From Pseudoflavonifractor phocaeensis (GTDB lineage Bacteria > Bacillota > Clostridia > Oscillospirales > Oscillospiraceae), in contig NZ_JADYUM010000002.1 of assembly GCF_021531815.1 (NCBI RefSeq), forward strand, positions 1 through 64,000: DNA of 64,000 bases. The letters are read 5' to 3'. Under the pieces are notes generated by a model, which had not been told where the DNA came from, did no database searches, and worked only from the letters and a program-made list of their open reading frames with translations. The translations under genes and the position numbers were made by a program. Each line of letters opens with the position of its first letter. Positions within the stretch are counted from its first letter, which is position 1. This document shows, one piece after another, positions 7,588 through 15,884 of the stretch.

Positions 7588-9135
7588 ATGTCTGAAGAGA
7601 AAACCAAAAAAGGATTGCTAGACCGAATCCTTGACGCCATCGAGCGGGTGGGCAACAAGCTGCCTGATCCCATCACCCTGTTCCTTGGCCTGGCTGTCAT
7701 CGTGGTGCTGATTTCCTGGCTGTGCAGTGCCCTGGGCGTGCAGGCTGTCAATCCCGCCAACGGTGAGACGGTGGCTGCTGTCAACCTGTTCTCCGTGTTC
7801 GGCATCCAGTACCTGTGGACCAACGTCATTACCAACTTCTCCGGCTTTGCTCCTCTGGGCATGGTGCTGGTGGCCGTCATCGGCTCCTCCGTGGCCGAGA
7901 AGAGCGGCTTCCTGGTCTGCCTGATGGAGCGGTTCCTGGGCGGTGCCAAGGGCTGGGTGGTCACCATGGTGGTCATCTTCCTGGGCATCAACCTGAACAT
8001 CGCCGGTGACGCTGGCTTCATCATTCTGCCTCCTCTGGCCGCCATTCTGTACATGTCCATCGGCCGCAGCCCCATGCTGGGCCTGTATGTGGCCTTTGCC
8101 TCTGTGGCCGCCGGCTTCTGCGCCAACATCCTGCTGGGCCTGTCCGACGCTCTGGCTTACGGCTTCACTGAGGCTGCCGCCAAGATGATCGATCCCAACT
8201 ACTCCGCTTCCATCGCCATCAACTGGTACTTCCTCATCGTCTCCTGCGTGGTGCTGACCATTGCCGGCACCATCCTCACTGAGAAGGTCATGGTCCACCG
8301 CTTCCCCATCACCAAGGAGGAGCTGGCCAGATACGACTTTGATGAGAACGCTGCCAACGTGACTCCCGAGCAGAAGAAGGCTCTGGGCGTCGCCGGCATC
8401 GCCTTCGTGATTTACATCGCCGTCATCCTGCTGCTGTCCCTGCCCGTTTTCGGCAATCCCATTCTGGGCGATGAGAACGGCTCCATCACCAGCGGCGCCG
8501 CCCCCTTCACCAAGGGCATCGTGTTCACCGTCACCCTGGCCCTGATGGTCCCCGGCATCGCCTACGGCGTTGCCATCGGCAAGTACAAGAACGACAAGGA
8601 CGTCTGGACTGACATCAGCCAGGGCTTCGCCGACATGGGCAACTATGTCTTCATGTGCTTCTTCATCTCCATCTTCACCAACTTCTTCTCCGTGTCCAAG
8701 CTGGGCACCATCCTGGCCATCAGCGGCGCCAACGGCCTGAAGGCCATCGGCTTCACTGGCGTGCCTCTGATGGTGGGCCTGATTGTGGTGGCCTGCTTCG
8801 TCAACCTGTTCATCGGCTCCGCTTCCGCCAAGTGGGCTATTCTGGCGCCTGTCTTCGTCCCCATGATGATGCTGATGGGCTATGATCCCGCCATCACTCA
8901 GGTGGTGTACCGCATCGGCGACTCCATCACCAACCCCCTGTCCCCCCTGTTCACTTACATGCCCGTCATCCTGGGCTATGCCCGCAAGTATGACAAGAAG
9001 GCCGGTCTGGGCAGCGTTATCGCCAACATGATCCCCTTCTCCGTCACCTTCGCCATCGTCTGGATCATCCAGGTTATCATCTGGGTGGGTCTGAACCTGC
9101 CTCTGGGCCCCGGCGGCGGTATCTACCTCGGCTAA
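7588..9135 (+). CDS. AbgT family transporter (p-aminobenzoyl-glutamate / peptide-derivative type)
   Basis: A 515-residue membrane protein with about 11-13 hydrophobic segments, starting with a charged cytoplasmic stretch and ERVGNKLPDPITLFLGLAVI, characteristic of AbgT transporters. Further family hallmarks are NIAGDAGFIILPPLAA and GSASAKWAILAPVFVPMMM. AbgT members import p-aminobenzoyl-glutamate or export sulfonamide-like compounds by ion coupling. The ATG at 7588 follows AAAGGAAAGGAGCAAGTAT. Three M20 amidohydrolases follow, mirroring abgT with abgA/abgB, so the imported substrate is probably an N-acyl or aminobenzoyl amino acid that these enzymes split. Confidence 0.9.
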   Translation: MSEEKTKKGLLDRILDAIERVGNKLPDPITLFLGLAVIVVLISWLCSALGVQAVNPANGETVAAVNLFSVFGIQYLWTNVITNFSGFAPLGMVLVAVIGSSVAEKSGFLVCLMERFLGGAKGWVVTMVVIFLGINLNIAGDAGFIILPPLAAILYMSIGRSPMLGLYVAFASVAAGFCANILLGLSDALAYGFTEAAAKMIDPNYSASIAINWYFLIVSCVVLTIAGTILTEKVMVHRFPITKEELARYDFDENAANVTPEQKKALGVAGIAFVIYIAVILLLSLPVFGNPILGDENGSITSGAAPFTKGIVFTVTLALMVPGIAYGVAIGKYKNDKDVWTDISQGFADMGNYVFMCFFISIFTNFFSVSKLGTILAISGANGLKAIGFTGVPLMVGLIVVACFVNLFIGSASAKWAILAPVFVPMMMLMGYDPAITQVVYRIGDSITNPLSPLFTYMPVILGYARKYDKKAGLGSVIANMIPFSVTFAIVWIIQVIIWVGLNLPLGPGGGIYLG

Positions 9136-9179
9136 TTGAAAAGCGCGCCAACGACGGCCGTTATACTGTAACCATCCAT

Positions 9180-9213
9180 GCGGCCCGGATCTGTTCAGAT
9201 TCGGGCCGCTGTT
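9180..9213 (+). terminator. Terminator or attenuator between transporter and first M20 gene
   Basis: GCGGCCCG-GATCTG-TTC-AGATT-CGGGCCGC folds into a nearly perfect long stem followed by TGTTT. It may reduce rather than abolish read-through into the amidohydrolases. Confidence 0.65.
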
Positions 9214-9271
9214 TCTAGCGCCGGTTCTCTGATCAACAGGTGAAAATTAGGATAAAGAGAGGAACCTACTT

Positions 9272-10465
9272 ATGAATTTTGCCACCCGCGCGGCGGAACT
9301 CAGCGATACGATCATCGCCGACCGCCATTACCTCCACCAGCACGCCGAGCTGTCTTTTCAGGAGCATGAGACTACGGCCTACCTGGTGGACCAGCTGACA
9401 AAGCTGGGGATCCCGGTCCAGTCCTTTGAGGACTACACCGGCTGTATTGCTACCATCCGGGGCGGCCAGCCCGGCAAGACTGTGATGCTCCGGGCGGACA
9501 TCGACGCCCTGCCCATCCAGGAGAACAGCGGCGTGGAGTTTGAGAGCCTCCACCCCGGTGTGATGCACGCCTGCGGCCACGACTGCCACGCCTCCATGCT
9601 GCTGGGCGCCGCCCGGCTGCTGTGGGAGCGGCGGGAAGAACTGAAGGGCACTGTCAAGCTGCTGTTCCAGGCCGCCGAGGAGGTCTTTATCGGCAGCCGC
9701 TACTACTGGGACAAGGGTTACCTGTCCGATGTGGATGCGGCCATGGGTATGCACGTCTGGCCCACCGTGCCCAGCGGTAAGATCTGTGTCCAGGACGGCC
9801 CTCTGATGGCCAGCTGCGACAACTTTAAGATCACGGTCCACGGCGTCTCCGCCCATGGCAGTACCCCCCACCAGGGCCGGGACGCCATTGTGGCGGCCAG
9901 CGCCATCATCTGCAACCTCCAGACCATTGTCAGCCGGGTGAACAGCCCCCTGAACTCCCTGGTGGTGTCCGTGGGCACCATCAAGGCGGGCACCCAGTTC
10001 AATATCATCACCGACACCGCCGTGATGGAGGGCACCGTCCGTGCCCACACCCCCGAGGCGCGGGGAATGGTGGAGGAGACCATGCGCCGCATCGTCAATA
10101 CCACCGCCGAGGCCATGGGCTGCACCGCTGAGATGGAGTACAAGTATCTGGAGCCCCCGGTTCGCAATGACGATATCGCCCTGAACGACATCGCTCGGGG
10201 CGCCGCCCGGGAGCTGTACGGCAGCGACGTGCTGTGCGCCACCCCTGTGGCCACCGGTAGCGAGGACTTCTCCTACCTGATGGACCATATCCCCGCCTCC
10301 CTGTTCGCCTTCCTGGGCTGCTACGAGGAGGAGACGGGCTGTGTCCACCCCGTCCACAACGAAAAATTCAAGATCAATGAGAACATTCTCCATATGGGAG
10401 CGGCCCAGTATGCCCAGTTTGCCGCCGACTATCTGGAGCAGACCGCGGGAGGTGAGGGCAAATGA
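9272..10465 (+). CDS. M20 family amidohydrolase (AbgA/HipO-like), first of a tandem pair
   Basis: A 397-residue zinc hydrolase of the M20D group that removes acyl or aminobenzoyl groups from amino acids. The metal-binding region reads GKTVMLRADIDALPIQEN, then GVMHACGHDCHASMLLGAA near residue 98, followed by FQAAEEVF with the catalytic-type glutamates. The lid dimerisation domain carries VHGVSAHGSTPHQGRDAI. ATG follows AGAGAGGAACC. Its stop overlaps the next start (ATGA 10462-10465). Strong similarity to the next protein shows a tandem duplication; AbgT upstream points to imported N-acyl amino acids or p-aminobenzoyl-glutamate. Confidence 0.9.
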   Translation: MNFATRAAELSDTIIADRHYLHQHAELSFQEHETTAYLVDQLTKLGIPVQSFEDYTGCIATIRGGQPGKTVMLRADIDALPIQENSGVEFESLHPGVMHACGHDCHASMLLGAARLLWERREELKGTVKLLFQAAEEVFIGSRYYWDKGYLSDVDAAMGMHVWPTVPSGKICVQDGPLMASCDNFKITVHGVSAHGSTPHQGRDAIVAASAIICNLQTIVSRVNSPLNSLVVSVGTIKAGTQFNIITDTAVMEGTVRAHTPEARGMVEETMRRIVNTTAEAMGCTAEMEYKYLEPPVRNDDIALNDIARGAARELYGSDVLCATPVATGSEDFSYLMDHIPASLFAFLGCYEEETGCVHPVHNEKFKINENILHMGAAQYAQFAADYLEQTAGGEGK

Positions 10466-11637
10466 ACATCCAACAGTTGGCAAAGGAGCAGGAGCAGTAC
10501 GTCATTGAGACCCGCCATTGGCTCCACGCCCACCCCGAGGTGGGGGAGCACGAGGTGGAGACCACCCGCTTTATCGTCTCTCAGTTGGAGGAGATGGGAA
10601 TTGCCGTCCAGACCTTTGAGGGCATCACCGGCTGCGTGGGTACCATCCAGGGCGGCCAGCCCGGCAAGACCGTGATGCTCCGGGCGGACATCGACGCCCT
10701 GCCCATCCAGGAGAATCCGGGCAAATCCTACTGCAGCCAGAATCCCGGGGTCATGCACGCCTGCGGCCACGACTGCCACACCGCCATGCTGCTGGGGGCC
10801 GCCCGCGTCCTCCAGGCCCACCGGGAGGAGCTGAAGGGCACTGTCAAGCTCATTTTCCAAATGGCGGAGGAGATCGGCCGCAAGTCCGAGGAATATGTGA
10901 AGCGGGGGGCCCTGGAAGGGGTGGACGCCATCTTCGGCATGCACGTCTGGTCCTCCGTGGAGATCGGCACCGCCAACTTTGAGAGCGGCCCCCGCATGGC
11001 ATGCAGCGACCGCTTTATCATTCAGGTCCGGGGCAAAGCTGCCCACGGCAGCGCCCCTCACCAGGGCCATGACGCCATTCTGGCCGCCGCCGCGGCGGTG
11101 ATGGCCCTCCAGTCCATCCCCAGCCGCCAGAACAACCCCCTGGACAGCCTAGTGGTGACAGTGGGCATGATGAACGGCGGGACCAAGGAGAACATCCTCT
11201 GCGACCACGTGGAGCTGGTGGGCACCGTCCGGGCCTTTGACCGGGCCTTCCGGAACAGCATGCCCCAGCGCATCCGGGAAGTGGTGGAGAACGTGGTCCG
11301 GGGCTATGGCTGTACCGCCGAGTGTGACTACTACTTCGGCCCCAGCCCCCTCATCAACGACCACCAGGAGCTGGTGGATCTGGCCCAGGACGCGGCCAAG
11401 AAGGAACTGGGGGAGGGCTGCCTGCGGCCTCTGCCCAAGATGACCGGCGCCGAGGATTTCAGCGTCTATATGGAGCACATACCCGGGGTGTACGGCTACA
11501 TCGGCTTCCACGATCCTGCCAAGGGTCCCGCCTGCAACCACCACCACCCGGACTTTGATGTGGACGAGTCCATCCTCTGCCACGGCACTGGCATCTATGT
11601 CCAGTTCGCCGTGGATTATCTGGAGAAAAATTCTTAA
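10462..11637 (+). CDS. M20 family amidohydrolase, second of the tandem pair
   Basis: A 391-residue paralogue of the preceding enzyme, with the same PGKTVMLRADIDALPIQEN block, GVMHACGHDCHTAMLLGAA metal site, FQMAEEIG glutamates and VRGKAAHGSAPHQGHDAI lid segment. It starts inside the stop of the first gene, so the two are cotranslated and may form a heteromeric enzyme like AbgA-AbgB or act on different substrates. The C-terminal metal ligand region has ACNHHHPDFDVDES. A bidirectional terminator follows. Confidence 0.9.
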   Translation: MNIQQLAKEQEQYVIETRHWLHAHPEVGEHEVETTRFIVSQLEEMGIAVQTFEGITGCVGTIQGGQPGKTVMLRADIDALPIQENPGKSYCSQNPGVMHACGHDCHTAMLLGAARVLQAHREELKGTVKLIFQMAEEIGRKSEEYVKRGALEGVDAIFGMHVWSSVEIGTANFESGPRMACSDRFIIQVRGKAAHGSAPHQGHDAILAAAAAVMALQSIPSRQNNPLDSLVVTVGMMNGGTKENILCDHVELVGTVRAFDRAFRNSMPQRIREVVENVVRGYGCTAECDYYFGPSPLINDHQELVDLAQDAAKKELGEGCLRPLPKMTGAEDFSVYMEHIPGVYGYIGFHDPAKGPACNHHHPDFDVDESILCHGTGIYVQFAVDYLEKNS

Positions 11638-11653
11638 CCGTTCAGTTGAACGT

Positions 11654-11692
11654 AAAATTCCCCCGCCGTATGTAATACGGCGGGGGAATTTT
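11654..11692. terminator. Bidirectional terminator between convergent M20 genes
   Basis: AAAATTCCCCCGCCGTA pairs perfectly with TACGGCGGGGGAATTTT (17 bp, 5-nt loop), with A- and T-tracts on the two sides. It serves the plus-strand pair and the minus-strand gene at 11709. Confidence 0.9.
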
Positions 11693-11708
11693 GTTATCAC
11701 ACTGAAAT

Positions 11709-13019
11709 TCAGTCGCTCATTTTCTTCACGTAGTCCTTGTACTGCTCCATGGTGTAGGGGGCCTGGTAGCCGTCCACGATCTTCCTAGCCTCAGCGGCGC
11801 CATTTTTCAGCAGGCGGTAGGCCAGCAGGGCCATCATCTTGGCGGGGAGGATGTGGGCGGCGTTGGGGTCGGACACCTTGTAGTCCTTGGAGTGGAGGTC
11901 GCCGGTGGAGCCGCCGAAGGTGAAGTTCAGCACGGGCATGACGGCGAACAGGTCGCCCACGTCGGTGCTGGCGGTGTTGCACCGCCCGGCGGGGATGGAG
12001 GCCACCTTCACCTGGTCACCCAGCAGCTTAGCGGTGTCCCACAGGATGTCCTCGGGCAGCCGCTCCGGGCAGGGCATATAGCCCTGGCAGTCCACGATCT
12101 CCGCCTGGCAGCCGATGGCCATAGCGGCGCCCTTGAAGCAGTTGTCTACCTTGGCGCTGACCTTCTCAATGGCCTCCTGGGTGTTGGCCCGGACCATCAT
12201 GTCCACAATGACCTCGCTGGGCACCACGTTGATGGCCTCGCCGCCCTTGCGGATATAGGGGTGGACCCGGACGCAGTCCTTCTCCTCAAAGGTCTCCCGG
12301 ACCATGCCCAGGGCAGACATGCCCAGACAGGCGGCGTTGAGGGCGTTGGCCCCCAGATGGGGGGCGGCGGCGGCATGGGCGGCCCGGCCGTGCATGTAGA
12401 CGGTCTTTCCGATGAAGCCGGTGCAGGCGCTGTTACCCAGCATCAGGTCGATGCCCTCCTCCCGGCCCACCATGAGAGAGTGGGTGGTGACGGCCAGATC
12501 CACGTCGTCAAATTCCCCCCGGCGGAGGAGCTCACACTTGCCGCCGGCGCAGTGGACGTCGTGGGTGCGGCGGACCTCCTCACGGACCGAGGCGTCCTGG
12601 AACTCCTCGGCAGGGACGGCAAAGATGGTGGCGGTGCCGTCCAGGCTGGCGGCCACCTCCGGGTCGCTGAGGGCCAGCGCCGCGCCCAGCATGCAGGTGA
12701 TCTGGGCGTAGTGGCCGCAGGCGTGGGCGTAGCCCTTGTCGCTGGCGTCGGGGTGGGTGGGACAGGAGACGGCGTCCAGCTCGCCGATGAGCGCCACGTT
12801 GGGACCGGTTCCTTTGCCGATGGCCGCCTTCACGCCGGTGATGGCCAGACCCTCCCGGGTCTTCAGCCCCAGCTTTTTCAGGTAGTCGGCCACCAGCTGG
12901 GCGGTGCGGTACTCGTGGTATCCCTGCTCCGCGTGGTGGAAAATGTCGTCTGCCAGAGCCTGAAGCTCATCCGCGTGGGCGTCGATGATAGACAGGATCT
13001 TTTCTTCCATATGGTCCAT
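11709..13019 (-). CDS. M20 family peptidase/amidohydrolase (AbgB-like)
   Basis: A 436-residue M20 hydrolase of a different subfamily from the tandem pair: ADDIFHHAEQGYHEYRTAQL near the start, ALIGELDAVSCP in place of LRADIDALP, YAHACGHYAQITCMLGAA for the metal site, and PAEEFQDA. These features are typical of AbgB-like and amidohydrolase YtnL/PepV-like proteins. The start MDHMEEK is preceded by AAGGAG with 11-nt spacing. It is transcribed with a GNAT gene and a membrane protein from the right. Together with the AbgT cluster it gives a complete import-and-cleave set. Confidence 0.85.
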   Translation of the reverse strand: MDHMEEKILSIIDAHADELQALADDIFHHAEQGYHEYRTAQLVADYLKKLGLKTREGLAITGVKAAIGKGTGPNVALIGELDAVSCPTHPDASDKGYAHACGHYAQITCMLGAALALSDPEVAASLDGTATIFAVPAEEFQDASVREEVRRTHDVHCAGGKCELLRRGEFDDVDLAVTTHSLMVGREEGIDLMLGNSACTGFIGKTVYMHGRAAHAAAAPHLGANALNAACLGMSALGMVRETFEEKDCVRVHPYIRKGGEAINVVPSEVIVDMMVRANTQEAIEKVSAKVDNCFKGAAMAIGCQAEIVDCQGYMPCPERLPEDILWDTAKLLGDQVKVASIPAGRCNTASTDVGDLFAVMPVLNFTFGGSTGDLHSKDYKVSDPNAAHILPAKMMALLAYRLLKNGAAEARKIVDGYQAPYTMEQYKDYVKKMSD

Positions 13020-13078
13020 AAAGGGTCAACTCCTTGTAATATAAATTTTAAAAAGTACAATATGTACTGAAATAACGG

Positions 13079-13600
13079 TCACAGGGCGGAGATAATCTCC
13101 ATGGCCATGTCCAGGAAAGGGACCAGCAGGCCGAAGGCCAGCAATCCGCAGCCCATGATCAGCAGGATCTCCCGGGTGGTGAACCGCTCCTTGGCCTCGG
13201 ACCGGGGCAAAGCGATGCGGGCCATGAAGTAAAGGGCGGCCCCCATGACTGCCATGGGTCCGGTGTACCGGGTGCCGGGGAACAGGAGCAGCAGCTCCTG
13301 AAGCAGAGCCAGCACCATGGAAAGGAGCAGCAGCAGGTTTTCCATCTGGATCTGGCGGATGGAGACGGCGTCCTTTTTCCGGTGGCCCACCGCCTCGGTG
13401 AGCAGCGCGCAGACGAAAGCGCCGCTGAGGGCGGCACCCCGGACCACCCGGACCGCCATGCCTGCGGTCCCCTGGAGATGGAGCAGGGCCAGCAGGGCTG
13501 CCGCAACCCCCAGAACCAGGAGCAGCAGCGTCATCTCAAACCAGAACATTTTGGGGTCCTCCCGGTGGGACCGGAGGCCCAGGGTCTCTTTCAATGACAT
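13079..13600 (-). CDS. Integral membrane protein, unknown function
   Basis: A 173-residue protein with about five hydrophobic helices (residues ~20-45, 48-68, 85-107, 112-128, 143-168) and short polar loops (GHRKKDAVSIRQIQMEN). I do not recognise the family. The start lies 9 nt after the stop of the GNAT gene, with GAGGAAGG before the ATG, so the two are probably one unit. Nothing in it suggests an enzyme or transporter of known type. Confidence 0.65.
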   Translation of the reverse strand: MSLKETLGLRSHREDPKMFWFEMTLLLLVLGVAAALLALLHLQGTAGMAVRVVRGAALSGAFVCALLTEAVGHRKKDAVSIRQIQMENLLLLLSMVLALLQELLLLFPGTRYTGPMAVMGAALYFMARIALPRSEAKERFTTREILLIMGCGLLAFGLLVPFLDMAMEIISAL

Positions 13601-13609
13601 AGGCCTTCC

Positions 13610-14095
13610 TCAGTCCTCCGCGGTCTTTTGGTAGGCGATCCGGGGGGTGCCGTCCTCGATCCAGATGCGGCCGCATTTGGTAAACCCGTTTTTCTCCAGC
13701 ACCCGCTGCATGGGCAGGTTGTCGTCGTGGGTGTCGATCCGGATGTTGCCGCACTGTTCCATGGCCCAGGCCAACACCTGGGAGGCGATCCCATTCACCT
13801 CGCCCCGGCTGGCCACCCGGTGGACGGCGCAGTAGGGCTTGTCGTTGAGCCAGGACCCCAGAATGAAGCGGTAGGTGGGGTCCTCCCCCGGGAGCATGGC
13901 AAAGACGCCCTGGACCCGGCCATCTGTCTCGCAGACATAGCTCCGGCCCAGGCGGATGTCCTCGCGGACCAGGTCCTCCGGGGGAAAGGTGTCTCCCCAC
14001 TGGGTGGGGTTGCCGGCTTCCCGCATAAAACGGCGGGCGTTGGCGTAAATGTCCATGATGTCCTGCCAGTCGGAGGGCTGGGCAATTCGGATCAT
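13610..14095 (-). CDS. GNAT family N-acetyltransferase
   Basis: A 161-residue GNAT fold: MIRIAQPSDWQDIMDIYANA at the N-terminus, AVHRVASRGEVNGIASQVLAWA as the acetyl-CoA-binding motif A, and NLPMQRVLEKNGFTKCG as motif B. The ATG at 14095 lies 10 nt after GGGAG; an in-frame GTG three codons upstream is too close to that site. An upstream TATAAT on the minus strand (14135-14140) may be its -10 element. The acceptor substrate is unknown. Confidence 0.85.
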   Translation of the reverse strand: MIRIAQPSDWQDIMDIYANARRFMREAGNPTQWGDTFPPEDLVREDIRLGRSYVCETDGRVQGVFAMLPGEDPTYRFILGSWLNDKPYCAVHRVASRGEVNGIASQVLAWAMEQCGNIRIDTHDDNLPMQRVLEKNGFTKCGRIWIEDGTPRIAYQKTAED

Positions 14096-14200
14096 ATTGG
14101 TCACACTCCCTTGGAACGATCATTCTGGTTACACATTATACTCTTTTTCCCCCGGTTCGTACAGTAAAAAAGGAAATTTTTACGGAGGGAACCTTGCCGC

Positions 14201-14229
14201 TTTACCGGATGGGCGCCTTGTGGTATACT
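14201..14229 (+). promoter_or_regulatory. Promoter of the NUDIX gene
   Basis: TTTACC (14201-14206), 17-bp spacer and extended -10 TGG-TATACT (14221-14229). The same arrangement (TTTACC-N17-TATAGT with TGG) is found before murI. Confidence 0.65.
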
Positions 14230-14308
14230 TTACTATCATATCTGCTGCATCAAACGCAGCGCGGTTTATGCGTGCACGGAGCATACGCGGGAATAAGGAG
14301 TGAGCCAA

Positions 14309-14851
14309 GTGGATCTGACAGAACGCATGGTGGAGAGCAAGACTATTTTTGAAGGCAAGATCGTCCGGGTGACCCTGGACCAGGCGGAGCTGCCCAACGG
14401 CAGCCTGGCCTCCCGGGAAGTGGTGTACCATCCCGGCGGGGTGGCGGTACTGGCTTTGGATGAGAACAATAACGTGACTCTGGTGCGGCAGTTCCGCTAC
14501 CCCATCCAGCGGCTGCTGCTGGAGCTGCCCGCGGGCAAGCTGGACCACGGAGCGGATGAGGACCGCCTGCTGGGGGCGCAGCGGGAGCTGAGTGAGGAGA
14601 CGGGCCTGGAGGCCTCCGACTGGACCTATCTGGGCTATATCCTGGCCTCCCCCGGCTTCTGTGACGAGGCGCTGCACATGTATCTGGCCAAGGGGCTGAC
14701 CCGGTCCGCCCAGCACCCCGACGAGGACGAATTTCTGGACGTGGTCACCATGCCCTTTAACGAGCTGGTGAAGCAGGTGATGGACGGCACCATCACCGAC
14801 GCCAAGACGGTGGCCACCACCCTGAAGGTAAAGACGCTGCTGGGGCTGTAA
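14309..14851 (+). CDS. NUDIX hydrolase, ADP-ribose pyrophosphatase type
   Basis: A 180-residue NUDIX protein with the box LPAGKLDHGADEDRLLGAQR followed by ELSEETGLEAS, matching the GX5EX7REUXEEXGU pattern. The surrounding fold (RQFRYPIQRLLLELPAGKLD and LGYILASPGFCDEALHMYLA) is that of NudF-type ADP-ribose pyrophosphatases. It hydrolyses nucleoside-diphosphate sugars to nucleotide and sugar phosphate. GTG at 14309 is 8 nt after AAGGAG; an in-frame GTG at 14300 overlaps that site. It is 33 bp upstream of the response regulator gene. Confidence 0.9.
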   Translation: MDLTERMVESKTIFEGKIVRVTLDQAELPNGSLASREVVYHPGGVAVLALDENNNVTLVRQFRYPIQRLLLELPAGKLDHGADEDRLLGAQRELSEETGLEASDWTYLGYILASPGFCDEALHMYLAKGLTRSAQHPDEDEFLDVVTMPFNELVKQVMDGTITDAKTVATTLKVKTLLGL

Positions 14852-14884
14852 CGTGAAAAACAAGACAGAGAAGGAGGCGGTCGC

Positions 14885-15592
14885 GTGGGAAAGACCATCC
14901 TGATCGTGGAAGACGAGCAGAATATTGTGGACATTCTGTCCTTTAACCTGGGCCGGGAGGGCTATGACACCCTGGAGGCCTATGACGGCCCCACCGGGCT
15001 GCAGCTGGCCCTTGAAAACAACCCGGACCTGATCCTGCTGGACCTGATGCTGCCGGGAATGGACGGCTTTGAAGTGTGCCGGAAGGTCCGGGAGGCCGGG
15101 TCCTCCATCCCCATCATCATGCTGACTGCCCGGGAGGAGGAGACGGACAAGGTGCTGGGCCTGGAACTGGGCGCCGACGATTACATCACCAAACCCTTTT
15201 CCATGCGGGAATTGCTGGCCCGGGTAAAGGCCAACATCCGCCGGATGTCCATGGCTCCGGCAGCTCCGGCTGCGGAAGAACCCAAGGGCGACCTGGTCCG
15301 GCTGGGCCGGGTGACCATTGACCGGGAAAAGGCCACCATTTTCAAGGACGGCCGTCCCCTGGACCTGACCCAGCGGGAGTATGACCTGATCTGTTTTCTG
15401 GCCTCCCAGCCGGGGAAGGTGTTCTCCCGGGAGGCGCTGATGGAGCACGTTTGGAATTATGAGGGCTATGTGGGCGATGTCCGGGCAGTGGACGTGGCTG
15501 TCCGGCGGCTGCGGGAGAAGATCGAGGACGATCCCGCCTCTCCGAAGTTTATCGTCACCAAGCGGGGCATGGGGTACTTATTCGGCGGATAG
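14885..15592 (+). CDS. walR: OmpR/PhoB-family response regulator, WalR (YycF)-like
   Basis: A 235-residue response regulator: receiver domain with EDE (~9-11), phosphoacceptor Asp ~53 in LILLDLMLPGMDGFEV, and TKPF lysine ~103; then a winged helix with REYDLICFLASQPGKVFSRE and VRRLREKIEDDP. The receiver closely resembles WalR (IVDILSFNLGREGYDT, LGLELGADDYITKPFS, ELLARVKANIRRM). WalR controls peptidoglycan hydrolase genes. GTG start at 14885 follows GAAGGAGG. The WalK-like kinase and YycH/YycI-like genes downstream support the identity, though kinase and regulator are separated by an unusual 292 bp. Confidence 0.8.
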   Translation: MGKTILIVEDEQNIVDILSFNLGREGYDTLEAYDGPTGLQLALENNPDLILLDLMLPGMDGFEVCRKVREAGSSIPIIMLTAREEETDKVLGLELGADDYITKPFSMRELLARVKANIRRMSMAPAAPAAEEPKGDLVRLGRVTIDREKATIFKDGRPLDLTQREYDLICFLASQPGKVFSREALMEHVWNYEGYVGDVRAVDVAVRRLREKIEDDPASPKFIVTKRGMGYLFGG

Positions 15593-15607
15593 CGTTTGGC
15601 AATCGAT

Positions 15608-15640
15608 CAGTAGGGCAAGGCTTCTGCCCTTGCCCTACTG
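15608..15640 (+). other. Strong hairpin between walR and walK
   Basis: CAGTAGGGCAAGG pairs with CCTTGCCCTACTG (13 bp, 7-nt loop), 16 nt past the walR stop. No T-run follows, so it may be an mRNA-stabilising or processing structure, or a weak terminator lowering walK expression. Confidence 0.6.
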
Positions 15641-15667
15641 AAATTCTGTGTAGAAGGGTATCTTGCA

Positions 15668-15829
15668 ATGAGGACGTTTTTGGGTAACCTCCGGGCATAC
15701 GGCGCATAAGCTCCGGAAGCCTCGGCCCGGCTGCCCAAAGCAACGGCGGGCCGGCATCTGGACCGCGACGGCCGCCTGTGCGCCGTTATTTATGACAAAA
15801 AACAACTGAACCAGGTCTGCTGTCTTGCC
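15668..15829 (+). pseudogene. Possible stop-interrupted small reading frame between walR and walK
   Basis: An ATG with AAGGG 9 nt upstream begins a frame reading MRTFLGNLRAYGA, then TAA, then continuing in the same frame through ATAGRHLDRDGRLCAVIYDK to a TGA at 15827. The second half has protein-like composition. I do not recognise it. It may be the remnant of a small gene inserted between the two halves of the walRK pair; chance is not excluded. Confidence 0.3.
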
Positions 15830-15884
15830 TGACCCGGTTCCTGTTCCCCTCCCAATTCCTCAACTCTGAACAGGTGGTGAGTCT

